Shown here one piece after another: positions 5,001 through 5,169 of a DNA stretch of 5,169 nucleotides. The DNA is from DASXRA01 sp036506155. GTDB taxonomy: Bacteria; Actinomycetota; Actinomycetes; Mycobacteriales; Jatrophihabitantaceae. Location: assembly GCA_036506155.1 (NCBI GenBank), contig DASXSF010000125.1, positions 1 to 5,169 on the forward strand. Direction: 5' to 3'. The position numbers were made by a program, and so were the translations under genes. Position 1 is the first letter of the stretch; the number at the start of each line of letters is the position of its first letter. The notes below the pieces were generated by a model that had not been told where the DNA came from, searched no databases, and saw only the letters and a program-made list of their open reading frames with translations.

Positions 5001-5169
5001 GTACCTGTTGCGTCGCGGTCGTGCAGGTCGCACCCCGCATCTTCGACCTCGCCGAGACCCTTGACCGCTTCGAGACGCTGCTGGCGCAGGCAACCACCGC
5101 CGGGGCCGAGCTTGTGGTGTTCCCTGAAGCGTTCATCGGCGGCTATCCGAAAGGCGCGACGTTCGGGGC
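4997..5169 (+). CDS. Nitrilase (carbon-nitrogen hydrolase superfamily, branch 1 type), 3'-truncated by window edge
   Basis: Only the first 57 codons and part of the next are present. The protein begins MSTCCVAVVQVAPRIFDLAE, the usual first beta-strand (x-VAxVQ-x-AP-x-x-x-D) of nitrilases. At 39-52 it has LVVFPEAFIGGYPK, in which Glu44 is the catalytic base of the Glu-Lys-Cys triad; the Lys and nucleophilic Cys lie beyond the window. FPEAFIGGYP-(K/R)-G followed by TFG is characteristic of true aliphatic/aryl nitrilases and cyanide-degrading relatives, which convert nitriles to carboxylic acids and ammonia in the cytosol as large helical oligomers. The ATG at 4997 fits the family N-terminus, but no clear Shine-Dalgarno site precedes it; the ATGA overlap with an upstream frame suggests coupled translation. 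The substrate cannot be judged from this fragment. Confidence 0.88.
   Translation, partial: MSTCCVAVVQVAPRIFDLAETLDRFETLLAQATTAGAELVVFPEAFIGGYPKGATFG

Noticed and set aside
4602..5093. A 163-codon minus-strand frame across the nitrilase start
   Set aside because: It is antisense to a clear nitrilase N-terminus, has a Pro/Ser/Arg-rich composition and no recognisable domain.

Overview
The window is high-GC DNA with strongly G/C-biased third codon positions. GTG starts, a divergent HxlR regulator, MDR oxidoreductase and NIPSNAP genes all suggest an actinobacterium. The genus cannot be read from the sequence. No RNA gene, CRISPR array or intact mobile element was seen.

Layout: (1) Positions 3-848 (+) hold the 3' part of a gene for an Asp-box (BNR) beta-propeller protein of sialidase-like type, entering from the left edge. 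(2) Positions 849-1207 have no intact gene but carry a frameshifted remnant of an IS3-family transposase on the minus strand. (3) Positions 1208-3063 are the best-preserved block: a minus-strand pair (NADPH:quinone-reductase-like MDR enzyme, then a NIPSNAP protein 34 bases downstream) facing away from an HxlR/DUF24 regulator on the plus strand. Their 145-base divergent intergenic region holds a perfect 7-3-7 inverted repeat and a candidate promoter for the enzyme pair. (4) Positions 3064-3702 contain a possible hairpin, the C-terminal remnant of an amidohydrolase, and otherwise unrecognised sequence. (5) Positions 3703-4427 (+) are an enoyl-CoA hydratase/isomerase (crotonase) gene broken by an apparent one-base deletion; both halves read well. 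(6) Positions 4428-4996 lack a recognisable gene but carry two palindromes and a coding-biased tail that overlaps the next start as ATGA. (7) Positions 4997-5169 (+) are the 5' end of a branch-1-type nitrilase, cut by the right edge.

The only clear functional unit is the HxlR / MDR / NIPSNAP module. By analogy with QorR- and YodB-type DUF24 regulators, it is probably a thiol- or quinone-responsive switch over a detoxifying reductase and a small NIPSNAP partner. The flanks look like an accessory region in decay: two gene remnants and one frameshifted gene in about 5 kb. I found no convincing evidence of a wholly new system. The most testable points are the HxlR operator, the crotonase frameshift, and the unidentified sequence coupled to the nitrilase.
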